64,000 bases of DNA from contig NZ_JAAXLJ010000007.1 of the NCBI RefSeq assembly GCF_012641075.1, positions 62,001 to 126,000 on the forward strand. Reading direction: 5' to 3'. Each line of letters opens with the position of its first letter. Positions within the stretch are counted from its first letter, which is position 1. The DNA is from Secundilactobacillus angelensis. Its GTDB lineage: Bacteria > Bacillota > Bacilli > Lactobacillales > Lactobacillaceae. Both the position numbers and the translations under genes were made by a program. Below, in pieces: positions 49,717 to 59,390 of this stretch. The notes beneath the pieces are model-generated. The model did no database searches, was not told where the DNA came from, and saw only the letters and a list, made by a program, of their open reading frames with translations.

Positions 49717-50226
49717 ATGAAGGTTAAATTTAATGGTGAAGAAGTTGAATTAGAAGGTAACCCACCTCAAGTTGGGGATCAATTGCCGAAGTTTAAGTTG
49801 TTCAATCAAAATGGTGAGAAGGTTAAGATGGCACAACTGATTGGTAAGCCCCTGATGCTGTCAATTGTACCGGATTTACAAACTCCTGTTTGCAGTACGC
49901 AAACGCATAAGTTTAATCAGCAGGCTGACCACTATCCAGATGCAACCTTTGTTACGATTTCCAACAATACCATTGCACAGCAGAAAAACTGGTGTGCAGC
50001 TGAAGGCGTCATCAACTTACAGATTCTTTCTGATGAAGAATTGTCATTTGGCTACGCAACTAACTTATATTTGCCCAACATGGGTGTTTTGACCCGTGCA
50101 ATTCTAGTGGTTGACGCTGACGGCAAGATTACCTACGAAGAAATCGTGTCAGACGTTGCCCATGAGCCAGATTATCTAGCAGCGTTAGATGCCTTAGAAA
50201 AATTAACATCTAGAGTTGACGAGTAG
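49717..50226 (+). CDS. tpx: Thiol peroxidase (Tpx, atypical 2-Cys peroxiredoxin)
   Basis: Reduces hydroperoxides using thioredoxin. 169 residues. Peroxidatic Cys59 in TPVCSTQT and resolving Cys93 in NWCAAEG, the Tpx spacing. The residue before TPVC is Gln rather than the usual Asp. Start at ATG 49717 (10 nt after AAGGAG) or TTG 49714 (7 nt); the two differ by one residue. Monocistronic; its stop codon lies within the valS promoter. Confidence 0.94.
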   Translation: MKVKFNGEEVELEGNPPQVGDQLPKFKLFNQNGEKVKMAQLIGKPLMLSIVPDLQTPVCSTQTHKFNQQADHYPDATFVTISNNTIAQQKNWCAAEGVINLQILSDEELSFGYATNLYLPNMGVLTRAILVVDADGKITYEEIVSDVAHEPDYLAALDALEKLTSRVDE

Positions 50227-50244
50227 CCGAAAAATGGCTATCAT
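50216..50244 (+). promoter_or_regulatory. Promoter of the valS T-box leader
   Basis: TTGACG, exact 17-bp spacer, TATCAT. The -35 box overlaps the last codons of tpx. Confidence 0.65.
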
Positions 50245-50249
50245 ATCGA

Positions 50250-50488
50250 GTATAAGCATTGAGCAAGAGAGTCGATTAAATCGTATCGTACAGAGAGAAA
50301 GTCCAAGGCTGAAAGACTTTTCCAACGATTGATCGGTGGTAGCTTGCGAGCTGTCAGACTGAACATCTAGTAAGTCTGACCGGAGTGACATCCGTTAAAG
50401 ATTGTTATTAAGAGGGGTTTAAAAGCCCAATTTAGGTGGTACCGCGAAAAGCACTTCGTCCTATTATTATAGGACGGGGTGCTTTTTT
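50250..50488 (+). promoter_or_regulatory. T-box leader, valine-specific
   Basis: Stem I with AGTA (near 50249), AGAGAGAAAG and specifier GTA (50339-50341, Val) set before GCTTGCGAG as in other T-boxes. T-box core AGGTGGTACCGCG (50434-50446). Terminator GCACTTCGTCCTAT / ATAGGACGGGGTGC plus TTTTTT. Controls valS by tRNA-Val charging. Confidence 0.92.
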
Positions 50489-50524
50489 CTTACATAGCAA
50501 TCGAATAAGAAAGGGAGAGATTAA

Positions 50525-53191
50525 ATGACAGATAAATCGACAGAAATGCCACCCAAGTACGATCCGCAAGCCGTTGAGGCCGGTCGTTACGACGAGTGGT
50601 TGTCAGAAGGGCTGTTTAAGCCCAGTGGAGATCAAAAAGCAAAACCATATTCAATTGTTATTCCACCGCCAAATGTGACTGGTAAATTGCACTTAGGTCA
50701 TGCTTGGGATACGACTTTACAAGACATGATTATTCGGCAGAAACGGATGCAGGGTTTTGACACACTGTGGTTACCCGGAATGGATCATGCCGGAATTGCC
50801 ACACAGGCAAAGGTTGAAGCTAAACTCCGTGAACAAGGCATCAGTCGTTATGATTTAGGCCGTGAGAAGTTTGTCGAAAAAGTCTGGGAATGGAAAGATG
50901 AATTTGCCAGCACCATTAAGACGCAATGGGGCAAACTTGGCCTTTCGCTGGACTATTCCCGTGAGCGGTTCACCTTGGATAAAGGGCTGTCGGACGCTGT
51001 TAAGAAAGTGTTCGTTCAACTTTACCGTAAGGGCTTGATCTACCGTGGTGAATACATTATTAACTGGGATCCTCAAGCACGGACTGCCTTGTCCGATATC
51101 GAAGTTATCCATAAAGATGATAAGGGTGCTTTTTACCACGTTAAATATAAATTTGCCGATGGTAAAACCAAGTTAAACGGCAAGGACTACATCGAAATTG
51201 CGACTACCCGTCCGGAAACGATGATGGGTGATACTGCCATTGCCGTTAATGCCAGTGATGAGCGGTACAAGGACGTTGTGGGCAAGAAGGTTATTTTACC
51301 GCTTGCCAACCGTGAGATTCCAATCATTACCGACCAGCATGCCGATCCGGACTTTGGGACTGGGGCCGTTAAAATCACGCCTGCCCATGACCCGAATGAC
51401 TTTCTGGTTGGGAACCGTCACAACTTGGAACGCATCAATACCATGAATGAAGACGCAACGATGAACGAAAAAGCCGGTAAGTACGAAGGCTTGGATCGTT
51501 TTGAAGCACGTAAAGCCATGGTTAAAGATTTGCAGGATCAAGGCTTGATGATTTCCATCGAACCAATCGTCCACTCCGTTGGCCACTCAGAACGGACTGG
51601 TGTTCAAGTTGAAGCCCGGTTATCAACTCAGTGGTTTGTTAAGATGAAGCCACTTGCAGAACAGGCTTTAAAGAATCAAAAGGGCGACGATAAGGTTGAC
51701 TTCGTCCCAGAACGATTTGAAGGAACCTTTACTCACTGGATGGAAAACGTTCATGACTGGGTGATTTCCCGTCAGCTCTGGTGGGGTCACCAGATTCCAG
51801 CCTGGTACAACAAGAAGACCGGTGAAATCTACGTTGACGAGCAGCCACCAAAGGACATTGAAAACTGGGAACAAGATAAAGATGTTTTGGATACTTGGTT
51901 CTCTAGTGCTTTGTGGCCATTCTCAACCATGGGCTGGCCTAATACGGATGCACCAGACTACAAGCGCTACTTCCCAACCAACACCCTGGTAACCGGCTAC
52001 GATATCATCTTTTTCTGGGTTTCACGGATGATTTTCCAATCACTTGAATTTACTGGTCGCCGGCCGTTCCAGCACGTGTTACTTCACGGCTTGATTCGTG
52101 ATGAACAGGGTCGCAAGATGAGTAAGTCACTTGGAAACGGGATCGACCCAATGGACGTCATCGATAAGTACGGTGCCGATGCACTTCGTTGGTTCCTATC
52201 TAACGGGTCAACGCCTGGTCAAGATATTCGGTTTACCTACACCAAGATGGATGCTGCCTGGAACTTCATCAACAAGATCTGGAACGCCAGTCGTTATGTC
52301 ATTATGAACCTTGGTGAAATGAGCAAGCCAGAGTTACCTGATCGAAGCGAATGGGATTTGGCTGACAAGTGGATTTTAAGCCGTCTTAACAGGACTGTTG
52401 CCCAAGTCACTGAGCAGTTTGATAAGTTTAACTTTGGCGAAGCCGGTCGGGCACTTTATGATTTCATCTGGAACGATTTTTGTGACTGGTACATTGAAAT
52501 GAGTAAGGAAATCTTGACGGGTGACGATGAAAAGGCCAAGGCTAATACTCGCAATATTCTAGCTTACGTATTGGATCAGACCTTACGCTTATTGCATCCA
52601 ATCATGCCATTCGTCACCGAAAAGATTTGGTTAACGATGCCGCATGAGGGTAAGTCACTGGTAACTGCCAAGTACCCCGTTTTGCATGATGAATTCGAAA
52701 ACGCACAGGCTGAATCACAAATGGCTAACTTAATCGAATTGATCAAGGCGGTTCGGAACATTCGGGCGGAAGCTAACGCACCGATGTCATCTGAAATTGA
52801 CGTGCTGATCAAGACGGATAACCACGAGTTGGCCAACGTGTTTGAAACTAACCGTGATTACATTGACCGGTTTATTCATCCAAAGGAATTGACAATTGGG
52901 GCTGATGTCACGGCACCTAAACTTGCCATGACTGGCATCATTACGGATGCTGAAGTCTATGTACCACTGGCTGAATTAGTTGATTTGAAAGACGAAGCAG
53001 CACGCTTGAACAAAGAAATTAAGAAGTTTGAAGCTGAAGTTGATCGCGCAAAGAAGAAATTAGGCAACGAACGGTTTGTTGCTAACGCGCCAGACGATGT
53101 CGTTGAAGGTGAGCGTCAAAAGCAAGCTGACAACGAATCTAAACTCAAAGCAACACAGGATCGGTTAGCTGCATTAACAGCTGAATTGTAA
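50525..53191 (+). CDS. valS: Valyl-tRNA synthetase
   Basis: Class I synthetase, 888 residues. HIGH motif as HLGH (56-59) in [15 protein letters not shown], the CP1 editing domain with [17 protein letters not shown] (531-535), the anticodon-binding helical domain, and the C-terminal coiled coil (about 820-888) specific to ValRS. ATG after GGGAGAG. The Val T-box lies directly upstream. Confidence 0.98.
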   Translation: MTDKSTEMPPKYDPQAVEAGRYDEWLSEGLFKPSGDQKAKPYSIVIPPPNVTGKLHLGHAWDTTLQDMIIRQKRMQGFDTLWLPGMDHAGIATQAKVEAKLREQGISRYDLGREKFVEKVWEWKDEFASTIKTQWGKLGLSLDYSRERFTLDKGLSDAVKKVFVQLYRKGLIYRGEYIINWDPQARTALSDIEVIHKDDKGAFYHVKYKFADGKTKLNGKDYIEIATTRPETMMGDTAIAVNASDERYKDVVGKKVILPLANREIPIITDQHADPDFGTGAVKITPAHDPNDFLVGNRHNLERINTMNEDATMNEKAGKYEGLDRFEARKAMVKDLQDQGLMISIEPIVHSVGHSERTGVQVEARLSTQWFVKMKPLAEQALKNQKGDDKVDFVPERFEGTFTHWMENVHDWVISRQLWWGHQIPAWYNKKTGEIYVDEQPPKDIENWEQDKDVLDTWFSSALWPFSTMGWPNTDAPDYKRYFPTNTLVTGYDIIFFWVSRMIFQSLEFTGRRPFQHVLLHGLIRDEQGRKMSKSLGNGIDPMDVIDKYGADALRWFLSNGSTPGQDIRFTYTKMDAAWNFINKIWNASRYVIMNLGEMSKPELPDRSEWDLADKWILSRLNRTVAQVTEQFDKFNFGEAGRALYDFIWNDFCDWYIEMSKEILTGDDEKAKANTRNILAYVLDQTLRLLHPIMPFVTEKIWLTMPHEGKSLVTAKYPVLHDEFENAQAESQMANLIELIKAVRNIRAEANAPMSSEIDVLIKTDNHELANVFETNRDYIDRFIHPKELTIGADVTAPKLAMTGIITDAEVYVPLAELVDLKDEAARLNKEIKKFEAEVDRAKKKLGNERFVANAPDDVVEGERQKQADNESKLKATQDRLAALTAEL

Positions 53192-53223
53192 TCGGTTCGC
53201 GTGTTATAATACATTTCAGAATC

Positions 53224-53263
53224 AAAGGGACGGGATCAGTATTGATTCCGTTCCTTTTTAATT
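53224..53263 (+). terminator. Terminator of valS
   Basis: AAAGGGACGGGATCA and TGATTCCGTTCCTTTTT pair around a very short loop. Confidence 0.85.
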
Positions 53264-53286
53264 GAGAAGAGTGGAGATTGATAGTT

Positions 53287-54597
53287 ATGGTGGAGAATTA
53301 TGATGACGCATTAAGTTTTATTCACGGACGAACTAAGTTTAAGAAGAGCGATCATTTGAACCGGATGCGGCAATTTTTGGAATTGCTGGGTAACCCGCAA
53401 AAGGAACTTTCTGCCATTCACGTGGCCGGTACTAACGGAAAAGGGTCTACCGTGGCCTATTTGCGAGACTTGTTAATGTCGCAAGGCTACACGGTTGGCA
53501 CCTTTACGTCGCCATTTTTGATTCGTTTTAACGAACGAATTTCGGTGGATGGTGAGCCGATCTCTGATTCAGAGCTAATCAAGTTAGTGAATCGGGTGCA
53601 ACCAGTAGTTGCCGATTTAGATGCGCACTACCCGGAAGGTGGACCGACTGAATTTGAAATTATCACCGCCATGATGTTTTTGTACTTTAAGAGCCAAGTC
53701 GACGTGGCCGTGATTGAGGTTGGTATCGGTGGCTTGCTGGATTCGACTAATGTTTTTACTCCTGTAGTTTCAGTGATTACAACGATTGGCTTTGATCACA
53801 TGAAGATTCTGGGGAACACTCTGCCAGAAATTGCCGCTCAAAAAGCCGGTATCATCAAGCAAGGGGTTCCCGTGGTTGCTGGTCGGTTACCGGAGTCAGC
53901 AATGCAGGTGGTGGAGACAACAGCTGCCAAGAACAATAGTCCGTTATATCGGGTTGGTTATGAGGTAACCACTAAGATCAAATCCGAAACTGGCTGGCAG
54001 GAAAAGTTCGATTATCAGTTTGGTGATCAACAATTTAAGGGCTTGACCATCAGCATGCTTGGTGACTACCAAGTGGACAATGCCAGCTGTGCTTTGACGG
54101 CGTTTATTATCTACCAGACTCAGCGGCATCAAATCGTGCGTAGCGCGGATATTACTCGTTCCTTGGCAAAAACCGTTTGGGCTGGTCGCTTTGAGCCTTT
54201 AAACCAGGAGCCCCTGATCGTCATTGATGGCGCTCATAACGAACCGGCAATTGAAGAGCTAAGGGCATTGTTAAAGCAACGGTTTAGTGAAAACGAAATT
54301 TATGTGTTATTTAGTGTTCTGGCGGATAAACAGCACGATAAGATGCTGGCGACGCTGCGAACGGTGCCTAATCTGCATATTATTTTAACCACCTTCCAAG
54401 GACCGGGAACCCGTGCAGTCACTGACCCTAAAGCTTTAGCTGCTCAGTATGATGAGGATGACCGAATTGAAGTCATTGACAACTGGCAAATGGCGATCGG
54501 CGTCATTTTGCAGCGGATGTCTGCGGAAGATCTGTTCTTGATTACGGGTTCGCTTTACTTCATTTCGGACGTTCGCGCTTTCTTCGAAGAGCCATAA
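53287..54597 (+). CDS. folC: Folylpolyglutamate / dihydrofolate synthase
   Basis: Adds glutamates to folates. 436 residues, Mur-ligase fold. P-loop GTNGKGST (48-55), carbamylated-Lys/omega-loop region AAQKAGIIKQGVP, and IDGAHNEPAIEEL in the C-terminal domain. I choose the ATG at 53287, 10 nt after GTGGAG; a TTG at 53278 is too close to that site. Follows valS as in most bacilli. Confidence 0.95.
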   Translation: MVENYDDALSFIHGRTKFKKSDHLNRMRQFLELLGNPQKELSAIHVAGTNGKGSTVAYLRDLLMSQGYTVGTFTSPFLIRFNERISVDGEPISDSELIKLVNRVQPVVADLDAHYPEGGPTEFEIITAMMFLYFKSQVDVAVIEVGIGGLLDSTNVFTPVVSVITTIGFDHMKILGNTLPEIAAQKAGIIKQGVPVVAGRLPESAMQVVETTAAKNNSPLYRVGYEVTTKIKSETGWQEKFDYQFGDQQFKGLTISMLGDYQVDNASCALTAFIIYQTQRHQIVRSADITRSLAKTVWAGRFEPLNQEPLIVIDGAHNEPAIEELRALLKQRFSENEIYVLFSVLADKQHDKMLATLRTVPNLHIILTTFQGPGTRAVTDPKALAAQYDEDDRIEVIDNWQMAIGVILQRMSAEDLFLITGSLYFISDVRAFFEEP

Positions 54598-54719
54598 ACG
54601 AAGAGTCTTAAATATGTAATATTTATTTTCTTTTAAATAACAAATTAATACTTGCCAGACCGACCTATAATTCGTTATGCTTTTAACCGGCGAGTAGTTA
54701 TTAAATTTTCGAGGTATGG

Positions 54720-54725
54720 TATAAT
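54720..54725 (+). promoter_or_regulatory. Extended -10 of mreB
   Basis: TGGTATAAT, a TATAAT with the TGn extension; the -35 is weak. The 192-bp folC-mreB gap holds nothing else clear. Confidence 0.5.
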
Positions 54726-54789
54726 AACACCTAGCAAATTAACAAGCAATCAAACGACTGATTGTGGCTAAATGAAGGGATGAAACAGA

Positions 54790-55794
54790 TTGTTCGGATT
54801 AGGAACGAAAAACATTGGTATTGATCTTGGGACAGCCAACACGATTGTTTACGTGGACGGGAAAGGCATCGTCTTACGCGAACCATCAGTTGTCGCTAAG
54901 AATTCAAAAACCGGCGAAATTGTTTCAGTTGGTGAAGATGCAAGAGCAATGATTGGCCGTACCCCGGCTAGTATTGTTGCTATTCGGCCAATGAAAGATG
55001 GCGTTATCGCCGATTATGATACAACCGTTGCAATGATGAAATACTATATTCAAAAGACGTTAGGTAGCACGAACGGCAAGCCTTATGTGATGGTTTGTGT
55101 GCCTAGTGGCGTTACAGAAGTTGAAAAACGAGCCGTTATTGATGCTACCCGTGTCGCTGGCGCACGTGACGCATACGTTTTGGAAGAACCATTTGCAGCT
55201 GCTATTGGTGCTGGTCTTCCCGTTATGGACCCAACTGGTAGCATGGTTGTGGATATTGGTGGTGGGACCACTGATGTTGCCACTATTTCACTTGGTGGCA
55301 TCGTTTCAAGTCGTTCAATCAGAATGGCCGGTGACAAGTTGGACGAAGCAATTGTTGCCTATGTTCGTCAACACTTCAATTTATTGATTGGTGAACGGAC
55401 TGCTGAACAGTTAAAGTGGGACATCGGTTCCGCTTCAAAAGAGGCTGTTAAAGCCGACGATGGTGCTTCAATCAGAGGACGGGACCTCATTACTGGTCTT
55501 CCTAAGACGATTGACGTGTCAGCTGTTGATATTGCGGAAGCTATCCACGAACCTGTTGAAGAAATCATCGGTGCAGTTAAGGAGACCTTGGAAGAAACTT
55601 CTCCTGAAATTGCGGCTGATGTGATCGATCATGGGATCGTTTTAACTGGTGGCGGTGCTTTATTGCATAATTTACCAGACGTCATTGCGGATGCGACCAA
55701 GGTGCCAGTATTTATCGCTAACGACCCACTTGACTGTGTCGCTATTGGTACTGGTGAATCACTTAAGTCCATCGACGTTATGAAAAAGAAGTAA
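54790..55794 (+). CDS. mreB: Rod-shape-determining protein MreB
   Basis: Actin homologue guiding elongasome movement. 334 residues. Actin motifs [26 protein letters not shown] and [12 protein letters not shown] hydrophobic/amphipathic N-terminus (MFGLGTKN) fits membrane binding. TTG start after GAAGGGATGA. Together with mreCD downstream it forms the canonical mre locus, though separated by 231 bp and a hairpin. Confidence 0.96.
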   Translation: MFGLGTKNIGIDLGTANTIVYVDGKGIVLREPSVVAKNSKTGEIVSVGEDARAMIGRTPASIVAIRPMKDGVIADYDTTVAMMKYYIQKTLGSTNGKPYVMVCVPSGVTEVEKRAVIDATRVAGARDAYVLEEPFAAAIGAGLPVMDPTGSMVVDIGGGTTDVATISLGGIVSSRSIRMAGDKLDEAIVAYVRQHFNLLIGERTAEQLKWDIGSASKEAVKADDGASIRGRDLITGLPKTIDVSAVDIAEAIHEPVEEIIGAVKETLEETSPEIAADVIDHGIVLTGGGALLHNLPDVIADATKVPVFIANDPLDCVAIGTGESLKSIDVMKKK

Positions 55795-55876
55795 CATTCG
55801 GGAGTGAGGCACTGGTTCTGGTTGATTAGCAAATACGATTATGAGTATTAACAATCAGGGACACCTCCAGCCGTGT

Positions 55877-55927
55877 AAGCAAATAATTCCGTATGTTCAG
55901 CTTTAGAACATGCGGAATTATTTGCTT
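55877..55927. repeat. 22-bp-arm hairpin between mreB and mreC
   Basis: AAGCAAATAATTCCGTATGTTC pairs with the right arm (55906-55927) except for one wobble, around the 7-nt loop AGCTTTA. No T-run follows. A second small hairpin, CGTACT/AGTACG, comes right after. Could be a processing or attenuation site. Confidence 0.8.
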
Positions 55928-56025
55928 GTACGTACTCAGAGAAAGTACGATCTCCTTTTATTATTTAATGTATAAGAGAACGAGTCGATTGTGATGGCTC
56001 ACTCTCCAATCACTGGAGGATGAAC

Positions 56026-56889
56026 ATGAATAAATTCTTTTCAAACCGACGATTAGTGATTGTGATTGTTTGTCTGATCGTCAGTTTTGGGTTAATGAGT
56101 GTCTCTGTTGCTATCCGCGATAAGCGGTCAACACCACCACTGATCCAACAGTTTGGTAACGATGTTGTGGGTCTCGTTAACCGCGTCGTTGCATGGCCTG
56201 TAAGTGGACTAAAGGGATCAGTCTCTGGTTTTTCTGACTTAATGAATACCTATCAGGAAAATCAGCGTTTGAAGGGTCAAGTTCAAGAACTGGCACAGAC
56301 TAAAGTTCATGATCAAACAATCAGTCAAGAAAATAAGAAGTTAAAAAAAGAACTCAAATTAAATCGGTCCCTGACCGACTATGCACCCGTTAACGCAAAC
56401 GTAATTGCTCGAACACCTTCTGCTTGGCAGAACCAGGTCATTATTGATAAGGGTAGTGCTGCAGGCATTAAGAAGAATATGCCGGTACTATCAGGTTCTG
56501 GTGTTGTTGGCCGAGTCGCTGAGGTTAACCGGACGAATAGTAAAGTTGAACTGCTTTCGAACAGCAGCGAATCAGCCAACCGGTTTGCAGTGACGATTAC
56601 CAATAAGAACGGTCAGAGTGTTCACGGTATTGTTTCAAGTTACAATCGTGATAAAAACCTGATTGAAATGGGTAACGTCACTTCAAAGACCAAGATTGAG
56701 AAGGGCGATAAGGTTGCAACGAGTGGTTTGGGTGGTGTGATGCCAGCTGGATTATACGTTGGAACTGTGGCAAGCACGGGAACTGACAACTATGGCCTGG
56801 CATCGAAAATTTCAATTAAACCAGCGACTAATTTATCAGAGTTAAGTGTTGTAACGGTTGCAATTCGACAAGCTCAAACAACCAATTAA
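56026..56889 (+). CDS. mreC: Rod-shape-determining protein MreC
   Basis: Bitopic membrane protein linking MreB to the wall synthases. 287 residues: short cytoplasmic N-terminus, one membrane helix (about 10-29), coiled coil (about 68-110, NQRLKGQVQELAQ) and the beta-barrel MreC domain (GSAAGIKKNMPVLSGSGVVGRV). ATG at 56026, 6 nt after GGAGG; the ATG at 56020 abuts the ribosome site. Confidence 0.96.
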   Translation: MNKFFSNRRLVIVIVCLIVSFGLMSVSVAIRDKRSTPPLIQQFGNDVVGLVNRVVAWPVSGLKGSVSGFSDLMNTYQENQRLKGQVQELAQTKVHDQTISQENKKLKKELKLNRSLTDYAPVNANVIARTPSAWQNQVIIDKGSAAGIKKNMPVLSGSGVVGRVAEVNRTNSKVELLSNSSESANRFAVTITNKNGQSVHGIVSSYNRDKNLIEMGNVTSKTKIEKGDKVATSGLGGVMPAGLYVGTVASTGTDNYGLASKISIKPATNLSELSVVTVAIRQAQTTN

Positions 56890-56899
56890 GGAGGCAATC

Positions 56900-57424
56900 A
56901 TGGTACGAGTAACTAAATTACGTTACGGCTTTCCGATTGGATTGTTTCTGTTTTTCTACCTGGACGGAATCTTGGGGGCAGTCTTCCCACAACAGCTGTT
57001 TAGTGTGCCATATTCCATGAGTAGTTATCTCGTTGTCTTGTGGTTGGTATTTGCTGTTTTCTTCGAAGATCAAATTCAGATTCCGTTGAGTATTTGGGCA
57101 GCTGTCGCAGGTGGCCTATTTGATGTTTATTACACAGGTATTTGGGGTATCTTTGTATTTGTATTTCCAATCGTCGTTGCATTGACTAGGGCCTGTTATA
57201 AAGCTTTTCCAATCAATTTTTTAAGTGGGTTACTGGTTTATTTTATCGACATAACGGTGGTATGCAGCCTAAGTTATATTGGTAATTTAGTGGTCCATAT
57301 GACCAGTGCATCCTTTGCGGATATGATGGTGGATTCGTTAGCACCGACGTTGGCCTATAATTTGGCAGCGTACGTCATACTGTATTTTCCAGTTCAGTGG
57401 GTATTTAATCGTTTAAAGAATTAA
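56900..57424 (+). CDS. mreD: Rod-shape-determining protein MreD
   Basis: Integral membrane elongasome protein. 174 residues with five to six membrane helices. Start is the ATG 6 nt after AAGGAGG; a longer frame from 56858 lies inside mreC. Directly follows mreC by 10 bp. Confidence 0.93.
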   Translation: MVRVTKLRYGFPIGLFLFFYLDGILGAVFPQQLFSVPYSMSSYLVVLWLVFAVFFEDQIQIPLSIWAAVAGGLFDVYYTGIWGIFVFVFPIVVALTRACYKAFPINFLSGLLVYFIDITVVCSLSYIGNLVVHMTSASFADMMVDSLAPTLAYNLAAYVILYFPVQWVFNRLKN

Positions 57425-57439
57425 AAAGGGGTCGGGAGT

Positions 57440-58102
57440 ATGCAAGCTGTAGTGTTACGCGGTAATCAGGATGGTTATCAAATTGTGTTGGATCAAGCAG
57501 CTAGTTTTAAAGAGATCAAAGAGACGCTTAGGGAGCTCCTCGATAATCTAGCAGCAGATTCCAGCACCACCAATCAAATCAGTTTTGATGTGCTCAGTAA
57601 TCAGCGTTTATTGACTGCCGAGCAGAATCAAGAATTAGAACAGCTCTTCAGTGAGTATGAGCATTTTCAGATTCACAAGGTGATTCCAGACGTTATTACC
57701 ATCGAAGACGCAATCCATTTAAAAGAACAGGATAACGTTCACTTGGCAACTCAAACGATTCGAAATGGGCAGACATTGGAGTTGAAAGGCGACGTTTTAT
57801 ATCTGGGATTGATCAACGAAGGCGGACGTTTATTAACCACTGGAAATATCTACGTCATGGGAACCGTCATGGGCATTTTGCAAGCCGGTTATCCCAGTGG
57901 TGAGGATAAAGTGGTCATTGGCGATCTGCACCAAGCTCAGCAAGTTCGGATTGGTGAACAAATCAGCATTGTTGAAACTGATCAGCCAGTTGAAAGTAGT
58001 CAGACCGTGGCATACGTGAATGATCTCCACGTCCTGCAGTATGGTCAATTAAGTGATCTAAGAACGATTAATCCAAAAATTTATCACCAAATGGGAGGCT
58101 AA
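57440..58102 (+). CDS. minC: Septum site-determining protein MinC
   Basis: FtsZ-assembly inhibitor positioned by MinD. 220 residues: N-terminal FtsZ-binding domain (1-100) and C-terminal right-handed beta-helix with the glycine-rich turns GDVLYLGLINEGGRLLTTGNI and GTVMGILQAGYP. ATG after GGGGTCGGG. Five bp before minD. Confidence 0.93.
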   Translation: MQAVVLRGNQDGYQIVLDQAASFKEIKETLRELLDNLAADSSTTNQISFDVLSNQRLLTAEQNQELEQLFSEYEHFQIHKVIPDVITIEDAIHLKEQDNVHLATQTIRNGQTLELKGDVLYLGLINEGGRLLTTGNIYVMGTVMGILQAGYPSGEDKVVIGDLHQAQQVRIGEQISIVETDQPVESSQTVAYVNDLHVLQYGQLSDLRTINPKIYHQMGG

Positions 58103-58107
58103 CGAAG

Positions 58108-58911
58108 ATGGGAAAATCAATTGTAATCACCTCTGGTAAGGGGGGTGTCGGCAAGACAACTTCCAGTGCAAATATCGGAACCGCACTTGCGTTAATGGGT
58201 AAGCGGGTCTGTTTAGTGGATTTAGACATTGGTCTGAGAAACCTAGACGTTGTGCTTGGGTTAGATAACCGCATTATTTTCGATATCGTTGATGTCGTGG
58301 AAGGCCGGGCAAAGCTTGCACAAGCGTTGGTTAAAGATAAACGTTTTGATGATTTATTATACTTATTACCAGCAGCGCAAAATACAGATAAAACAGCTCT
58401 TACAGAAGAACAAGCTAAGACAATCGTTGACGAACTGAAGAAGGAATTTGACTATGTTTTAATCGACTGTCCAGCTGGTATTGAACAAGGTTTCCTTAAC
58501 GCAATCGCTGGTGCCGATGCTGCCATTATCGTGACGACACCAGAAATTTCTGCGGTTCGTGACGCTGATCGGGTAGTTGGTTTATTAGAGAAAAATCCAC
58601 TAAAAGAAGAATCACACTTGATTATTAACCGGATTCGTAGTCACATGATGGCGGATGGTGAAGCGATGGATATCGATGAAATTACCCATCATCTCGGCGT
58701 GCCGCTTTTAGGAATTGTTCTGGATGATGATGAAGTCATTGCGACCTCCAATCGTGGGGAACCCATCGTTTTGGATTCAAACAATCCCGCCGGTCACGGT
58801 TATCGCGATATTGCCCGTCGTCTAGAGGGCGAAACGGTACCACTCATGAAGATTCAACAACCTAAGACTGGTTTTTGGGCAAAAATTAGCCATTGGTTTT
58901 CACGTGGTTAG
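58108..58911 (+). CDS. minD: Septum site-determining ATPase MinD
   Basis: ParA-family ATPase that recruits MinC to the membrane. 267 residues. Deviant Walker A KGGVGKTT (11-18), switch LIDCPAGIEQG, and an amphipathic C-terminal membrane-targeting helix (FWAKISHWFSRG). No minE follows; Firmicutes use DivIVA for positioning. Confidence 0.97.
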   Translation: MGKSIVITSGKGGVGKTTSSANIGTALALMGKRVCLVDLDIGLRNLDVVLGLDNRIIFDIVDVVEGRAKLAQALVKDKRFDDLLYLLPAAQNTDKTALTEEQAKTIVDELKKEFDYVLIDCPAGIEQGFLNAIAGADAAIIVTTPEISAVRDADRVVGLLEKNPLKEESHLIINRIRSHMMADGEAMDIDEITHHLGVPLLGIVLDDDEVIATSNRGEPIVLDSNNPAGHGYRDIARRLEGETVPLMKIQQPKTGFWAKISHWFSRG

Positions 58912-58954
58912 TGATTAGCTTATGAAATTGTCGGGTCATTCCACTAAATGTGAG

Positions 58955-58982
58955 TTGACATGGTCCCAATTTAAGCTATAAT
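58955..58982 (+). promoter_or_regulatory. Promoter of the histidine-type T-box operon
   Basis: TTGACA, 16-bp spacer, TATAAT. Confidence 0.8.
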
Positions 58983-59004
58983 GAGAACTAATCTAATAAA
59001 ACAA

Positions 59005-59254
59005 ACGTTGATCAGACTAGTAGTGAAGTTTAATTAATCAGAGAACCCGCGCAGGTGAGAACCGGGTAATTAAGCTTGATGAATCACATCTGGGAGTTGA
59101 CTTTCTGAACGAAGTAGGAGAGCTCCGGTAAGCTCGTTATCGCTGAAGTTTATTCTATAAACTTACTGAGGTTGACTGTGTGAGCAGTCAACGAATCAGA
59201 GGTGGAACCGCGAAATTATCGTCCTCTTAGCTTAATTGCTAAGAGGACTTTTTA
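59005..59254 (+). promoter_or_regulatory. T-box leader, first unit (Stem I plus first expression platform), His specifier
   Basis: Stem I with AGTAGTGAAG (5' side), AGAGA, distal loop GGTGAGAACC, and GAAT-CAC-ATCTGGGAG on the 3' side. By alignment with the glyQS-type pattern GAA-N-NNN-A the specifier is CAC (59085-59087, His). Stem III is GGTTGACTG / CAGTCAAC. T-box core AGAGGTGGAACCGCG (59198-59212). Terminator GTCCTCTTAG / CTAAGAGGAC plus TTTTT (59221-59253). Confidence 0.9.
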
Positions 59255-59262
59255 ATTTTAAG

Positions 59263-59369
59263 AATAAACTTTGTGAGGATTGCTGTGCAAGCAGTAATCG
59301 AATTAGAGGTGGAACCGCGATCATACTGTCGCCCTCTTGGACTGAGAACCAGTTCAAGGGGGCTTTTTT
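59263..59369 (+). promoter_or_regulatory. Duplicated T-box expression platform (second Stem III, antiterminator and terminator)
   Basis: Starts with ATAAACTTTGTGAGG, a copy of ATAAACTTACTGAGG in the first unit. Then Stem III GGATTGCTG / CAGTAATC, an identical 15-nt T-box core AGAGGTGGAACCGCG (59305-59319), and a second terminator GCCCTCTTG / CAAGGGGGC plus TTTTTT. No second Stem I or specifier lies between the units; the T-box cores are 107 bp apart. Confidence 0.88.
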
Positions 59370-59390
59370 AATTAAGAAGGGGGAGTCAAT

